From positions 22,733,659 through 22,797,658 of the forward strand of contig JACSVZ010000008.1 of assembly GCA_014706295.1 (NCBI GenBank): DNA of 64,000 nt, read 5' to 3'. A model generated the notes under the pieces. It was given only the letters and a program-made list of their open reading frames with translations, ran no database searches and had not been told where the DNA came from. The stretch comes from Lycocorax pyrrhopterus obiensis (lineage: Eukaryota; Chordata; Aves; Passeriformes; Paradisaeidae). Shown here in pieces: positions 44,901 through 52,009 of the stretch. Positions within the stretch are counted from its first letter, which is position 1. The number at the start of each line of letters is the position of its first letter. A program made the position numbers and the translations under genes.

Positions 44901-47672
44901 TCCCTGGTCTGCAGCCAGGGTCTCTATGAGTGTCCCCTGCTGGCATAGACCCAGCTCTGGCTGAGCAGAGCACCCCAAAAATGTGTCAGCCTGGGCAGGT
45001 GTGAGAGGACGGGGTGTGCTGTGCAAGGTGCCTCTCCTGCCCCCTGGCATGACTAGATAGGGCAAGACAGTGCTGGCCTCAGCCACCCTCTCTTCCCCTG
45101 GGTTCCTTGCAGACAGTGTTGAGGATGAGTTTGAGCTCTCCACCGTCTGCCACCGCCCCGAGGGGCTGGAGCAGCTCCAGGAGCAGACCAAGTTCACCCG
45201 CAAAGAGCTGCAGGTCCTGTACCGAGGCTTCAAGAATGTGAGTACCCCTTGACAAGCTCTGATAGTCCCCACCTCTGCTGCCATGTCCAGCTGGGGGTGG
45301 TGCTTCGTTTGTGAAGGTTTTTGGGACCTTGGGGTTGACGTTTATATAAGGCTACAGCCTGATCTTACCTGCAGGGAGCTCAGTGGGGAGACCTGATCCT
45401 GTTTTCCATTTCCTTGGGTGCAGAGAGCCCCCTTCCTGGGTGCCTGGGATTCAGAGCCCCTCCAGTGAGGGGTGCAGCCCAAAAAATCAGGGAGATGCTC
45501 CAAGCAGCCTTTCTAGCCACCCAGGTGCACAGGGCTGGGGAGGCAAGGCAAGGGAGCCACAGGGTTTTAAGGGGGTGCTCAGCCCTTTTTTGCAATGTGG
45601 AAGTGACGCTGTGGCCTTGCCCTGGCAGGAGTGCCCGAGCGGCATTGTCAACGAAGAAAACTTCAAGCAGATCTATTCACAGTTCTTCCCTCAAGGAGGT
45701 GAGTGCCCGTCCCTGTACCCATACACATGGGTGCCTCTGCGGGGCAGAGGATCACACAGCACCCCCTCACACTGTCTGCCTCCCTGCAGACTCCAGCACC
45801 TATGCCACCTTCCTCTTCAACGCCTTCGACACCGACCACGATGGCTCCGTCAGCTTCGAGGTGAGCTGAGACCAAGGAGGGGGTGATGGGATGCAGCGGG
45901 GCAAGGAGAGCACATCCCTCCAGGGACCAAGGGCTGGGGTCAGCAGCGTTGCTGTTGCAGATGGGTGAAGAGCTTTGCCGGTCTAGTGGAGTTTATTAAA
46001 TTCCCAGAGGCAATAGAAAACCAATGAAAAGCAACAAAAAAAGGGCTTTCTGTATTTTCTGGGTAGGGCTCTGTAGGTACCCAGACACGCAGACACAGCC
46101 ATGGCTGGTTCTTGTTCAAGCTTTGGCTGAACAGCAGGTCGTGATGCACATTGTCCTCTTGGTTGCTGTGACCCAAGGGAGTAGTGTGGGGAATATATGG
46201 GGTTAAGCAATTTTTTTCTCCCCAGACTCTTTTTGATACCCAACATTTCACCTTGTCAGCCCAGCCCCAGGGCACATTGGCTTTGGGGCTGAGTTCCTCT
46301 CTGCAGGAGAATCAAGCAGGGCTGTACCCTCTGTGTCTCTGAGGCCCTTTGTGGCTGTAACTCCCATTTGCTTGCCTTGTCCATCCTTGCAGGACTTTGT
46401 GTCTGGGCTGTCCACCATCCTGCGGGGCACCATTGACGATCGCCTGAACTGGGCTTTCAACCTCTATGACCTGAACAAAGATGGCTGCATCACCAAAGAG
46501 GTGGGATGGGGGGATCCAGACTGGTCCCCGGGGCCAGTGCCAGTCTGCACCTGGTAGGGACCTGGCAGAACTCGGGGTTATTGGCTGAGCTCTGGAGGAG
46601 AGCTCAGGGGGTCAATATTTACTTGAGCTCAGCTTTGCAAATGTCCCTTCTGGCCCCCTGGCACTGGTGGGACTCTGGGATGGAGGGTGCATGAGTGGTG
46701 TGCAGCTTTGGGGCTCCACTGCGTGTGCATGTGCACACGTGGCCCCACAGTGTGCACAGAGCCAGTAGAAACACACCTGAGCACCCCATAGGTCCTTCAG
46801 GAGCATCAAGAAAAAGGTGTGGGTTGGGGACCAGGCGGAGGCAGAGCTGAACTGCAGTTGACACTGCAACCCTGCTCCCCTTCCCATCAGGAAATGCTGG
46901 ACATCATGAAGTCCATCTACGACATGATGGGCAAATACACCTACCCAGCCATGCGGGAGGAAGCGCCCCGGGAGCACGTGGAGAACTTCTTCCAGGTGAG
47001 CTGAGTACATCCTGGAGAAGCAGAGCTCCAGCACAGAGCTGCAGTGGGTGCAATAGAAAACACCCCACTCTGGGGATGAAGCAGGGCTGTGCTGGTCCTG
47101 TTGGTGCTTGGGCATGCCTGGGGCCAGGGGTGCACTGTGTCCAGTCCCTGTGGGATCTGGGCAGGGGGTACCAGGTTCTCCCTGGGGCTAGGGCTGTCCC
47201 TGCTATGCCCCCTGTGCTGTGCTTGTCTGCAGAAAATGGACCGGAATAAGGACGGCGTGGTGACAATTGAGGAGTTCCTGGAGTCCTGCCAGAAGGTAAA
47301 GTCACCAGCAGCTCTTCTCTGAGCTAGGTCACCACCCTCTTCCCTGGGGACCTTTGTCCCTCCTGCTTCCTTCCTGCAGAGAGGAGGTGAAACCAAGGCT
47401 CCCGGGGCAAGGCTGGAGCTCTGCTTTGGGAACTGTTCCCATGCCAGCATTCCCGTACAGATGAGGAGAGCCGTGGACCCCAGCAGGGCTTGGAAACGGC
47501 CTGTAATCCCTGGGGCTCTTGTCCCATGTGCCAGAGCTGCCATGAGGGTACAGACAGGTTTGGGGGAGCTGCCCAGGTTGCTGTTCTGTGCCCAACTTGC
47601 CCGCTTCCCACCTGCTCCCGACAGGATGAGAACATCATGCGATCCATGCAGCTCTTCGACAGTGTGATTTAG
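5594..47672 (+). CDS. KCNIP2: KCNIP2 (KChIP2), Kv4 channel-interacting calcium sensor, whole gene
   Basis: This gene encodes KChIP2, a neuronal-calcium-sensor family protein. It binds the N-terminus of Kv4 (KCND) channels, raises their surface expression and slows inactivation; in heart it shapes the transient outward current. Joining the exons at 5594-5666, 43921-44016, 45113-45237, 45629-45698, 45790-45860, 46393-46500, 46891-46995, 47233-47295 and 47625-47672 gives 759 nt, or 252 residues and a stop, with all phases consistent. Residues 1-57 are the variable N-terminus, with palmitoylation-type Cys45-Cys46. EF1 (about 98-109) is degenerate, with Cys-Pro in the loop. EF2 is at 135-146, EF3 at 171-182 and EF4 at 219-230, the last two with canonical loops. 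The C-terminus [11 protein letters not shown] is typical of KChIPs. Skipping exon 2 gives 220 residues, as in mammalian KChIP2c. Four further first exons lie in intron 1. Confidence 0.96.
8170..8305. promoter_or_regulatory. AT-rich island in KCNIP2 intron 1
   Basis: A compact AT-richer block with GAAATTAAAC, ATAAATTACATTATTCC and GATTAG motifs inside GC-rich intron. It could be a conserved regulatory element with homeodomain-type cores. This is not testable from one sequence. Confidence 0.2.
10970..11160. promoter_or_regulatory. AT-rich island in KCNIP2 intron 1
   Basis: The block contains CTCATTAGTGATG, TTTCATTAGGGG, GATGATAAATCC and AGATAAATGAG, so GATA and TAAT cores occur together within 190 bp. 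It may be an enhancer, but nothing in the sequence alone proves it. Confidence 0.2.
13140..13290. promoter_or_regulatory. AT-rich island in KCNIP2 intron 1
   Basis: The block holds CTAACGAGATTAGG, TTGGTTAATCGC, a TTTTTTAAAATTGCATTG tract and GGCAATAATCC. It stands out from its GC-rich flanks. A conserved enhancer is possible. I see no coding signal. Confidence 0.2.
17040..17215. promoter_or_regulatory. AT-rich island with paired TAATTA sites
   Basis: CTAATTA cores occur at about 17,061 and 17,143, followed by GATAGATATTTGATTATTAACATATTT near the end of the block. Repeated homeodomain-type cores in under 180 bp, in otherwise GC-rich intron, make this one of the better enhancer candidates in the long intron. 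Confidence 0.25.
19360..19530. promoter_or_regulatory. AT-rich island in KCNIP2 intron 1
   Basis: TCAATGAATTATTCATG contains the near-palindrome ATGAATTATTCAT, and about 100 bp later comes AAATACCTAAAATATTTAGC. It lies inside GC-rich intron. The role is unknown; an enhancer is possible. Confidence 0.2.
20838..20910. promoter_or_regulatory. AT-rich island with a POU octamer
   Basis: A perfect octamer ATGCAAAT lies at 20,858-20,865, followed closely by TACCTCATTAGC and a TTATTTATTTTC tract. Octamers bind POU-domain factors. Together with the TAAT cores this suggests a developmental or neural enhancer. This is inference. Confidence 0.25.
22451..22491. repeat. Short minisatellite, about 15-bp unit
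   Basis: Three near-identical tandem units built on GAGCGTGGGGCACG follow each other. This is a simple local expansion in a CpG-richer patch of intron 1, with no gene association that I can see. Confidence 0.8.
24811..24926. repeat. Three-copy degenerate tandem repeat
   Basis: A 23-24 bp core built on ATGCCCAGGGATGCAGGATG appears at 24,811, 24,851 and 24,904, with spacers of unequal length (periods 40 and 53). It lies just before the CpG island of the 25,646 first exon. Confidence 0.7.
25050..25640 (+). promoter_or_regulatory. KCNIP2: CpG-island promoter of the second KCNIP2 first exon
   Basis: CpG-dense sequence, with runs such as CCGCCGCCGG and GCTGCCGCGCTGCCGG, ends directly at the alternative first exon at 25,646. 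No TATA box is evident. A second CpG island inside the gene supports an independent promoter rather than a cryptic exon. Confidence 0.65.
25646..25733 (+). CDS. KCNIP2: KCNIP2 alternative first exon, KChIP1-isoform-like N-terminus
   Basis: The exon encodes 29 residues beginning [13 protein letters not shown] and ending FVTGTLSQ. The pattern MS-x-C-x-x-RCK ... TGTLS matches an alternative N-terminus of KChIP1. It also matches, as I recall it, a mammalian KChIP2 isoform starting MNRCPRRCR. It ends in phase 1 at a GTAGGT donor, so splicing to exon 3 gives 225 residues. The closely spaced Cys and basic residues suggest a membrane-associating, possibly acylated leader. The start codon has G at -3, and a CpG island lies directly upstream. 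Confidence 0.85.
27680..27850. promoter_or_regulatory. Strong AT-rich island, candidate enhancer
   Basis: About 170 bp holds many homeodomain-type cores: TCAATCAATTAACC, AGATTAAAAC, TTATTAATAATC, TGATTAGC, GGTAATAAGG and CTAATGG. It sits inside GC-rich intron midway between two alternative first exons. It is the most pronounced such island in the long intron. Function is inferred only. Confidence 0.3.
29470..29479 (+). promoter_or_regulatory. MEF2-type motif before the 29,698 first exon
   Basis: TTATTTTTAA matches YTAWWWWTAR and lies about 220 bp upstream of the ATG at 29,698. It may be a muscle-related element of a local promoter. It could instead act as a TATA-like element, though it is far from the start codon. 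Confidence 0.3.
29511..29559. promoter_or_regulatory. Perfect 10-bp inverted repeat with TAATTG cores
   Basis: AGGTAATTGG at 29,511-29,520 is the exact reverse complement of CCAATTACCT at 29,550-29,559, with a 29-bp spacer. Each arm carries a TAATTG core of homeodomain type; CCAAT also appears in the right arm. It lies about 140 bp upstream of the ATG at 29,698 and looks like a two-site operator for a dimeric or paired factor. Confidence 0.4.
29698..29815 (+). CDS. KCNIP2: Putative KCNIP2 alternative first exon with a membrane-anchor leader
   Basis: The exon encodes 39 residues starting [16 protein letters not shown], then a hydrophobic stretch of about 18 residues ([12 protein letters not shown] within it), then [12 protein letters not shown]. 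It ends in phase 1 at a GTACGG donor, so it joins exon 3 in frame to give 235 residues (...GIE-D-SVEDEF). The ATG has G at -3 and G at +4. I do not recognise this leader from any KChIP. The support is its position among other first exons, the phase, the hydrophobic profile shared with KChIP2x and KChIP4a leaders, and motifs upstream. It could instead be a chance open frame. Confidence 0.5.
29816..33039 (+). other. KCNIP2: KCNIP2 intron between alternative first exons
   Basis: GC-rich intron with no supported exon. A short AT-rich patch near 30,940-31,000 contains TTTTATTAATGG and GTGTAATCC. About 390 bp before the next exon lies GTTTCCTTAGCAAC (32,641-32,654), which resembles an RFX X-box in its right half. 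A C-rich run lies at about 32,714-32,730. Confidence 0.6.
33040..33142 (+). CDS. KCNIP2: KCNIP2 alternative first exon, KChIP2x transmembrane N-terminus
   Basis: The exon encodes 34 residues starting [16 protein letters not shown] and ending FEPVSLE. It is almost identical to the mammalian KChIP2x leader ([16 protein letters not shown]...), which inserts into the membrane and alters Kv4 trafficking and gating. It ends in phase 1 at GTAACG, giving 230 residues when joined to exon 3. The ATG has a good context (CCACCATGA). Confidence 0.92.
33143..38441 (+). other. KCNIP2: KCNIP2 intron between alternative first exons
   Basis: GC-rich intron without a supported exon. An AT-rich island lies at 35,900-36,080, and a smaller one at about 36,905-37,015 (CCTAATTAGCTTG). 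No transposon is recognised. Confidence 0.6.
35900..36080. promoter_or_regulatory. AT-rich island in KCNIP2 intron 1
   Basis: The block contains ACTATCAATTTTGCC, GCATCAATAATTCAGC, GGTTAATATTAAATG and GGATAATTGG inside GC-rich intron, upstream of the 38,442 exon. It is a candidate enhancer on composition and motif density only. Confidence 0.2.
38442..38559 (+). CDS. KCNIP2: KCNIP2 alternative first exon with KChIP4a-like KIS domain
   Basis: The exon encodes 39 residues starting [16 protein letters not shown], with the hydrophobic run [18 protein letters not shown] and the tail DLTRG. It aligns closely with the KChIP4a leader: GLQTVGI, then a hydrophobic run, SLK-x-LH-x-LG-x-ID. In KChIP4a this KIS segment is membrane-inserted, holds the protein in the ER and suppresses fast Kv4 inactivation. 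The exon ends in phase 1 at GTGGGA and joins exon 3 to give 235 residues. The ATG has G at -3 and +4. I know of no such exon in mammalian KCNIP2. Confidence 0.82.
38560..38960. repeat. G-rich degenerate minisatellite
   Basis: G-rich sequence starts directly after the KIS exon with GGGATGGGGACAGGGATGGGG. From about 38,660 it continues as imperfect units containing GGTGTCTGGGAGCATTAGG-like words. Several runs of four or more G make G-quadruplexes possible in the nascent RNA just after the donor. Confidence 0.65.
38961..43920 (+). other. KCNIP2: KCNIP2 intron before shared exon 2
   Basis: GC-rich intron without a supported exon. A pyrimidine-rich, AT-rich patch at about 41,905-41,945 (TTTATTTTTTTTC ... 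CTTTATAACAAAC) is the only compositional anomaly. The 3' end is a typical polypyrimidine tract and CAG before exon 2. Confidence 0.6.
43921..44016 (+). CDS. KCNIP2: KCNIP2 exon 2, palmitoylation segment
   Basis: The exon encodes about 32 residues with [15 protein letters not shown]. The Cys pair (45 and 46 of the 252-residue form) is the palmitoylation site known in KChIPs 2-4. Both ends are in phase 1, so the exon can be skipped without a frameshift, as in the short mammalian KChIP2c. The last base is A at 44,016 and the donor is GCAAGT, a GC-type donor. A GT donor 4 bp later would break the frame. Confidence 0.92.
44017..45112 (+). other. KCNIP2: KCNIP2 intron 2 (GC-AG type)
   Basis: The intron starts with GCAAGT and ends with TTGCAG. 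I looked for a counterpart of the 18-residue insert that distinguishes the 270-residue mammalian isoform and found none with matching phase and sequence. Confidence 0.7.
45113..45237 (+). CDS. KCNIP2: KCNIP2 exon 3, start of the conserved core
   Basis: The exon encodes [20 protein letters not shown] through [10 protein letters not shown], the first helix of the calcium-sensor core. It begins in phase 1, which makes it the common acceptor for exon 2 and for all alternative first exons, and ends in phase 0 at GTGAGT. Confidence 0.96.
45629..45698 (+). CDS. KCNIP2: KCNIP2 exon 4, degenerate EF-hand 1
   Basis: It encodes [20 protein letters not shown] and PQG. The EF1 loop carries Cys-Pro and cannot bind calcium, as in all KChIPs. 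It starts in phase 0 after CTGGCAG and ends in phase 1 at GTGAGT. Confidence 0.96.
45790..45860 (+). CDS. KCNIP2: KCNIP2 exon 5, EF-hand 2
   Basis: It encodes [20 protein letters not shown] through SFE. The loop begins D-T-D-H-D-G (residues 135-140), and its last acidic position is supplied by exon 6. It ends in phase 0 at GTGAGC. Confidence 0.96.
45861..46392 (+). other. KCNIP2: KCNIP2 intron 5 with an AT-richer insert
   Basis: Within this 532-bp intron, about 45,953-46,245 is clearly AT-richer than its flanks and bounded by TGTTG and CAACA. It may be an old insertion, but no target-site duplication is evident and I cannot name a family. Confidence 0.5.
46393..46500 (+). CDS. KCNIP2: KCNIP2 exon 6, EF-hand 3 first half
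   Basis: It encodes [20 protein letters not shown] and then [16 protein letters not shown]. The EF3 loop [12 protein letters not shown] (171-182) is canonical and is completed by exon 7. Phase 0 at both ends. Confidence 0.96.
46891..46995 (+). CDS. KCNIP2: KCNIP2 exon 7
   Basis: It encodes [20 protein letters not shown] and then [15 protein letters not shown], the linker helix between EF3 and EF4. It is almost identical to mammalian KChIP2. Phase 0 at both ends; acceptor CATCAG, donor GTGAGC. Confidence 0.96.
47233..47295 (+). CDS. KCNIP2: KCNIP2 exon 8, EF-hand 4
   Basis: It encodes [20 protein letters not shown] and K. The EF4 loop [12 protein letters not shown] (219-230) is canonical. 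Phase 0 at both ends; donor GTAAAG. Confidence 0.96.
47625..47672 (+). CDS. KCNIP2: KCNIP2 terminal coding exon
   Basis: It encodes [15 protein letters not shown] and a TAG stop at 47,670-47,672. Mammalian KChIP2 ends FDNVI, a single-residue difference. It follows a CGACAG acceptor. Confidence 0.96.
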   Translation, partial: DENIMRSMQLFDSVI

Positions 47673-48109
47673 CTCCCGGACCTGCCTCCAGACGAGCTCT
47701 CCTGACACTGGGCCCAGAACCTTCTTCTCTCTCTTGACTTTTCCTTTGAGACTCCCCTCCTCCGGCTGCACAGACACCCCATGGAAAGGAGCCTTCTTTC
47801 CCTGAGATGCAGTCGGCGCCGAAATCTTCCCTTTCCCCTGGCCCAGCTCTGCTTTCCTCGGGGGATCCCAAGCAGGTGCTCCCAGATGTTGGAGCATGGG
47901 CATGGCTGGCACAGGATGAGCATTTCACCTGGATGGACCTCCCTGCATCAAATCCTGGTGGAAAAGACGCAGCCTTGGGCTGCAATAGAGGTTTTCCCCG
48001 TGCACACCAACCTGTGCAGCCACAGCTCCCCCACCCTGATCCTCCCCAGCCCCAGGAGCCCCCAGTCCCGGCTCCAGCCCAAACCCTCCAGCGACACTAT
48101 CTAGAAACC

Positions 48110-48115
48110 AATAAA
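48110..48115 (+). terminator. KCNIP2: Proximal KCNIP2 poly(A) signal
   Basis: A canonical AATAAA lies 438 bp after the stop codon. The sequence right after it (GTCTTGCAATGGG) is a plausible cleavage region. It would give a short 3' UTR. Confidence 0.7.
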
Positions 48116-49333
48116 GTCTTGCAATGGGCGCCAGTGCCTCGGCTTCCTCCCCTGCCCTGGCTGTGCCCTGCTGTGGGGAGCGTGTCTGGCGTGTCCACTG
48201 TGAGCCACCGGCCACCCTCCCTGTCCTGACACTGGGCCGGTGGGTGGGCAGAGGGGCCGTGCCTGGAAAGGGCAGCCATGTGAGCCCTTGGGTTTCATTG
48301 CTGTGTGAGCTATGGACAGCATGCCTGATCCCAGGGATCCCAGTTAGAGTTAGGAGGCTTGCCCTGACAGGGGGAGAGGGGAGGCTAAAGGGACCCCGAG
48401 GTGACTTCTTGTGGCACTTGTCCCTCAGGATGGGGGATGCAGGCCTGGGAGAGCTGCAACCTCAGCCCCTGTCCCTCAGGTTTGGGGTGCTGGCACAGAG
48501 GGACCCCAGGGATCCACTTGGAGGCTCTGGTGGAGAGACACCCTTTCCAACCCTTCCTGAGGACATGACAGCCAGGGTGTGGGGACACATGGAAGAGGGA
48601 GATGGGCTGGTGTCTGGTGGCCATTCTGCCCCCATAGGGCTCACAGCCGTGTTCCTGGCACCATTTGCTGCTGACCTTGCCCTGCTCCTGTGCCCTGGCC
48701 CATCCCAGCCCACATGCTGCCCAGGGGACTGGGGAATGAGCAATGAGGCAGAGAGGTGTTCCCACAGGCATAGCCCTGTGCTGGTGACATGGCTGAGCTG
48801 GCATCTCCTAGAGGAGAAAGTCGAGGCTGGGGTTAGACAGGAGTTGCTGCCATGCTGCTGGCAGACTGGAGGGTCACCTTGGGGCAGGGGGCTCATCTCC
48901 TTTCCCCAGCATGGCCATGTGTGAGCCTGCTTGGGGACCTTGGGGATGGGGACCCTGGGTGTCTTTGTCACCACCAGCTCCTTGGAGCTGGGTGTGTGCA
49001 GGCAGGCCTGTCCTGCCCACATACCACTCCAAGTCGTAGCTGGGAGAGTGATGCCCAGGGGCTAATGATCCCATGCCAGCGCCAGAGGCCCCTCACAGGC
49101 ACTGGGAATGTACCCAGCCCTGGCAACCCCCGACTGTGTCCTCTCTGTATCCTTGGCCAGAGGTGGTTTGGGCTGGCCTGAGCCCCGATGTCTGGGATCA
49201 ACACCCATGCTGGGCCAGACCTAGGCTGAGCCTCTGGGGTTGGAGACATTAGAATTTAACCCCTGGGGCTCTGAGCCAAAGCTACGGGGCTGCTTCCCAG
49301 GGGGATTGTCCCTGTCCCAGCCCTTGCAGATAT

Positions 49334-49427
49334 TATGTGTTTTTTAGGCTCATGCGACACATTATTCATCTCGCAGACATGATGTGTTTTTTAGGTTCAT
49401 TCAACACACTGTTCATCTCACAGACCT
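49334..49427. repeat. Two-copy tandem repeat in the KCNIP2 3' region
   Basis: Two 47-bp units share TATGTGTTTTTTAGG or TGATGTGTTTTTTAGG, then CTCAT/TTCAT, then ATTCATCT or GTTCATCT and the ending CAGAC. Identity is roughly 80 percent by eye. It lies about 300 bp before the distal poly(A) signal, so it would occur only in the long UTR. Confidence 0.85.
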
Positions 49428-49729
49428 GTTCCCAGGTTTGCTGTGGGGCTGAGCTCCCACTTGCATTCTCCTAAGGGTGGGAGGGCCTTACCCCTCCATC
49501 TCTTCGGCCCTGTTCTCCCTCCTCCCAGGCTCTCTGGGGTACCCACTGTCCCTTGCCACGTGGAGCACGTGCCGCCTCCCCCCTCACGCTGTAGGTCGCA
49601 TGGTGTGACCCCCTGCCCCGGGGCATGGTGACCCACAACCTGCTTGGCATCTCCAGTCTGTATATTTTGTATTATAACAATTATATGAGTTAAAAAACAA
49701 AACAAAACAAAAAAAATCAACAAAAAACC

Positions 49730-49735
49730 AATAAA
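49730..49735 (+). terminator. KCNIP2: Distal KCNIP2 poly(A) signal
   Basis: AATAAA follows an A-rich tract (from about 49,691) and TGTATATTTTGTATTATAAC. The downstream region includes TGTCTTTGCATCTGTC. It is likely the end of the long 3' UTR. Confidence 0.6.
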
Positions 49736-50015
49736 ATCTAACCACAGTCGCTATGCACACCAACGTTATGTCTTTGCATCTGTCAGCTGCCTGGGATGGG
49801 AGGGCAGGGAAAACGAGGGGTCTCTGCAGAGGGTTGGTATCCTTTTTGGGGTGCTGTGGCTGCAGGGTGGTTGCATGGGGGACAGGGTGCACACTGAGCT
49901 TGGCCATGCTGGTGATGGCCCTGCAAATCAAGACTTTCCCCTGCTAAGAGGCTGTAGGTGTTAAGGTTAAGAAGCTCTTACATCAAGTGTGTCACATTTC
50001 AGGAGTCAGGCTACC

Positions 50016-50330
50016 AGGTGTGTTTTCAGCTTGTCACAGATGCTGCTGGGTGATCCTGAGCTTGGGACCAGGTGGCCCTTGTTAGGATGTAGCATTTAAG
50101 GCTGAGCTAACAGGAACATGGTCACCTGCCACCTTGAGGAGGTAGGTAGGGACTGGGAAGGGCTTTCTCTTAGGGACATGAACTGATGGGCAATCACTGG
50201 TTGTTGGAAAATGCCAGCATTGAGAACTGGGAAAAACAAAACAGTTATGTAAGTAAGAAAGCAGCAGAATGAGAGAGTAATGGACCCGATGTGGGACAGC
50301 AAAATGGTCCAGCATTACACAGTCTGTGGT
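50016..50330. repeat. Diverged duplicate, copy 1
   Basis: The start AGGTGTGTTTTCAGCTTG ... GCTGCTGGGTGA ... GCTTGGGACC ... CCCTTGTTAG aligns in order with the start of copy 2 at 50,932. Weaker similarity continues for about 300 bp. It may be an old local duplication or two members of an unnamed repeat family. Confidence 0.6.
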
Positions 50331-50931
50331 CCAGGAACTGAAAGCTCAATGCAAAGACCTGCCTGGAGACCAAACATCTCAAAAGGACGGGCTCTGGCCA
50401 TGGGGGAAGTTACCATTGTGGGACTGGGTAAGCAGCAAGCCTCTTTCCAAAGCCTCTGACTCTCCAGGGACATTTTTGGGCTGCTGGCCATCACCCAGGG
50501 CTGTGTATGGCAGTATGAATGGACCTAAGCACGTTTTTCCCTCTAACCCACTTTTCCCGGTATATCCTATCCCCTGAGCTCTGTTTGGCTGGTTGCTATT
50601 TCGGGCAATGACATCCAAGGGCTTGATGTGCCCTCTTGTGGCACAGGGACGCTGTGAGCCACTGATGGGATCCCTTGGGTCCTTGTCCCCAGGGCAAAGG
50701 GCAGGAAAGAGGCTGAGGCGATAATGGGAAAAACAGCACTGTGGGGCTCAGCCTTCAAATGCTGCTGTAGCCTTTTCACACCAAATGGGAAAAGGTTTGT
50801 GCAGGGATTGTAGCTATTGGGGTGGGGGGGTGGGGAAGCATCTCTGGGAGTGGAAAATAATCTGTTCAGCTCTCCCCCAAACAGACCCTCAGGAAGGGGC
50901 TCAGGGCAGGGAGGCCTGGATCAGCCCCTTT

Positions 50932-51235
50932 AGGTGTGCCATCAGCTTGCTATGAGAAGCTGCTGGGTGAGCCAGGGCTTCGGATGACCCTTGTTAGTAG
51001 GAGGTGGCATTGAAAGGTGGGTAACAGCCAAGTCATTTGGTCTATGATGAGAACAGAGATAAAAATTGATGGATACTTGGAAAAGGGCAGCCTTGTGTTG
51101 CTTCCAGCCAAGTTTCTCCCAGCTTTCAGAGGAAAAATTATTAGTAGCTATGTGGTAAAACAGCTGAGCAACTGGATGAGGCAGATGATGCAGCCTGGGG
51201 CAGTGATTCACTCCAGCATCCTGAATACTGCCTAG
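50932..51235. repeat. Diverged duplicate, copy 2
   Basis: The start AGGTGTGCCATCAGCTTG ... GCTGCTGGGTGA ... GCTTCGGATG ... CCCTTGTTAG matches copy 1 at an offset of 916 bp, same orientation. The later part (TATGTGGTAAAACAGC ... CCAGCATCCTGAATACTG) also parallels copy 1. Confidence 0.6.
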
Positions 51236-52009
51236 AAACATAAGCATTTTGTAAAAGGATGAGATTCCAACACTGGGAGAACTATTACTGCAGGATTGTT
51301 TTGGTATGACCAGAGATATCAGCACCCCTTCAGGGTCCTTTGTGACCCCGTAGTCACCGCCCAGCTCTGTAGGTGTATGAAAGCCCTGTGTGTTCTCCAC
51401 CCAGATTCTGTGCATTTCTCCTCTCTAACCCTTCTGGAAAGTCTGGTCATGCATCAATACAATTTAGCTGCTTTAGGGTATCTGTACAATTTCTATTTTT
51501 GCTCTTTGAAAGCTTTGGCCCAAAGATGGTGGTAACTAGAGATGCTCCTTGGCCAGGGGCTCTGCCGCAGCTTCCTGAGCACGGGTACTGACGGTGCTGG
51601 AAACACAGCCGCCTTCAGTTTCTTGTCATGCCCGAACTGTCATCAGCGGGAATAAGCGGAAACGTGGCTGAAACGGGCTGTGTCTGCCCTGATGTCTGCA
51701 GGCGTTCTCCAGCCCTTCCTCACGAGCTGGGCTTTTCGGCAGCTCTTTGCTAACTTGTTTCTTGTTGGCTGGTACCTGCTGCGGGCTCCCCAGCGCTGGG
51801 AAGGCTGGCAGGATCACCTTGCCGGCCTCTCTCCATAGCCACAAGAGAGGTCATCTTCTCAGCCCTGGGGTCCCTGCCTCGTGCTCCCATGAGGCTGCAG
51901 CTTCTCCCTGGAGAGATGCTGTGTGACCTCCTGTGATCTACTGATATCATCTCAGCCTTGGATCCCACTCTGCGGCGTTCTCGTGGCCTCTTCCAGGCAT
52001 GGAAACACC

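Larger units (their letters stand above)
47673..49755 (+). other. KCNIP2: KCNIP2 3' UTR, longest form
   Basis: Non-coding sequence from the stop to the distal poly(A) signal. The proximal signal at 48,110 would end the UTR near 48,130. The last 120 bp of the long form are AT-rich, a pattern typical of conserved 3' ends. A two-copy tandem repeat lies at 49,334-49,427. The exact extent is an inference. Confidence 0.6.

Noticed and set aside
45953..46245. AT-richer 293-bp segment in KCNIP2 intron 5 bounded by TGTTG and CAACA, with AATAAA near one end on the minus strand
   Set aside because: It suggested a solo LTR, but flanking bases show no target-site duplication, the spacing of TATA-like and poly(A) motifs is wrong for an LTR, and no family is recognised.
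45940..46275. Minus-strand open frame of 111 codons in KCNIP2 intron 5
   Set aside because: No similarity to any protein I know; it overlaps the AT-rich insert and has no splice or promoter context.
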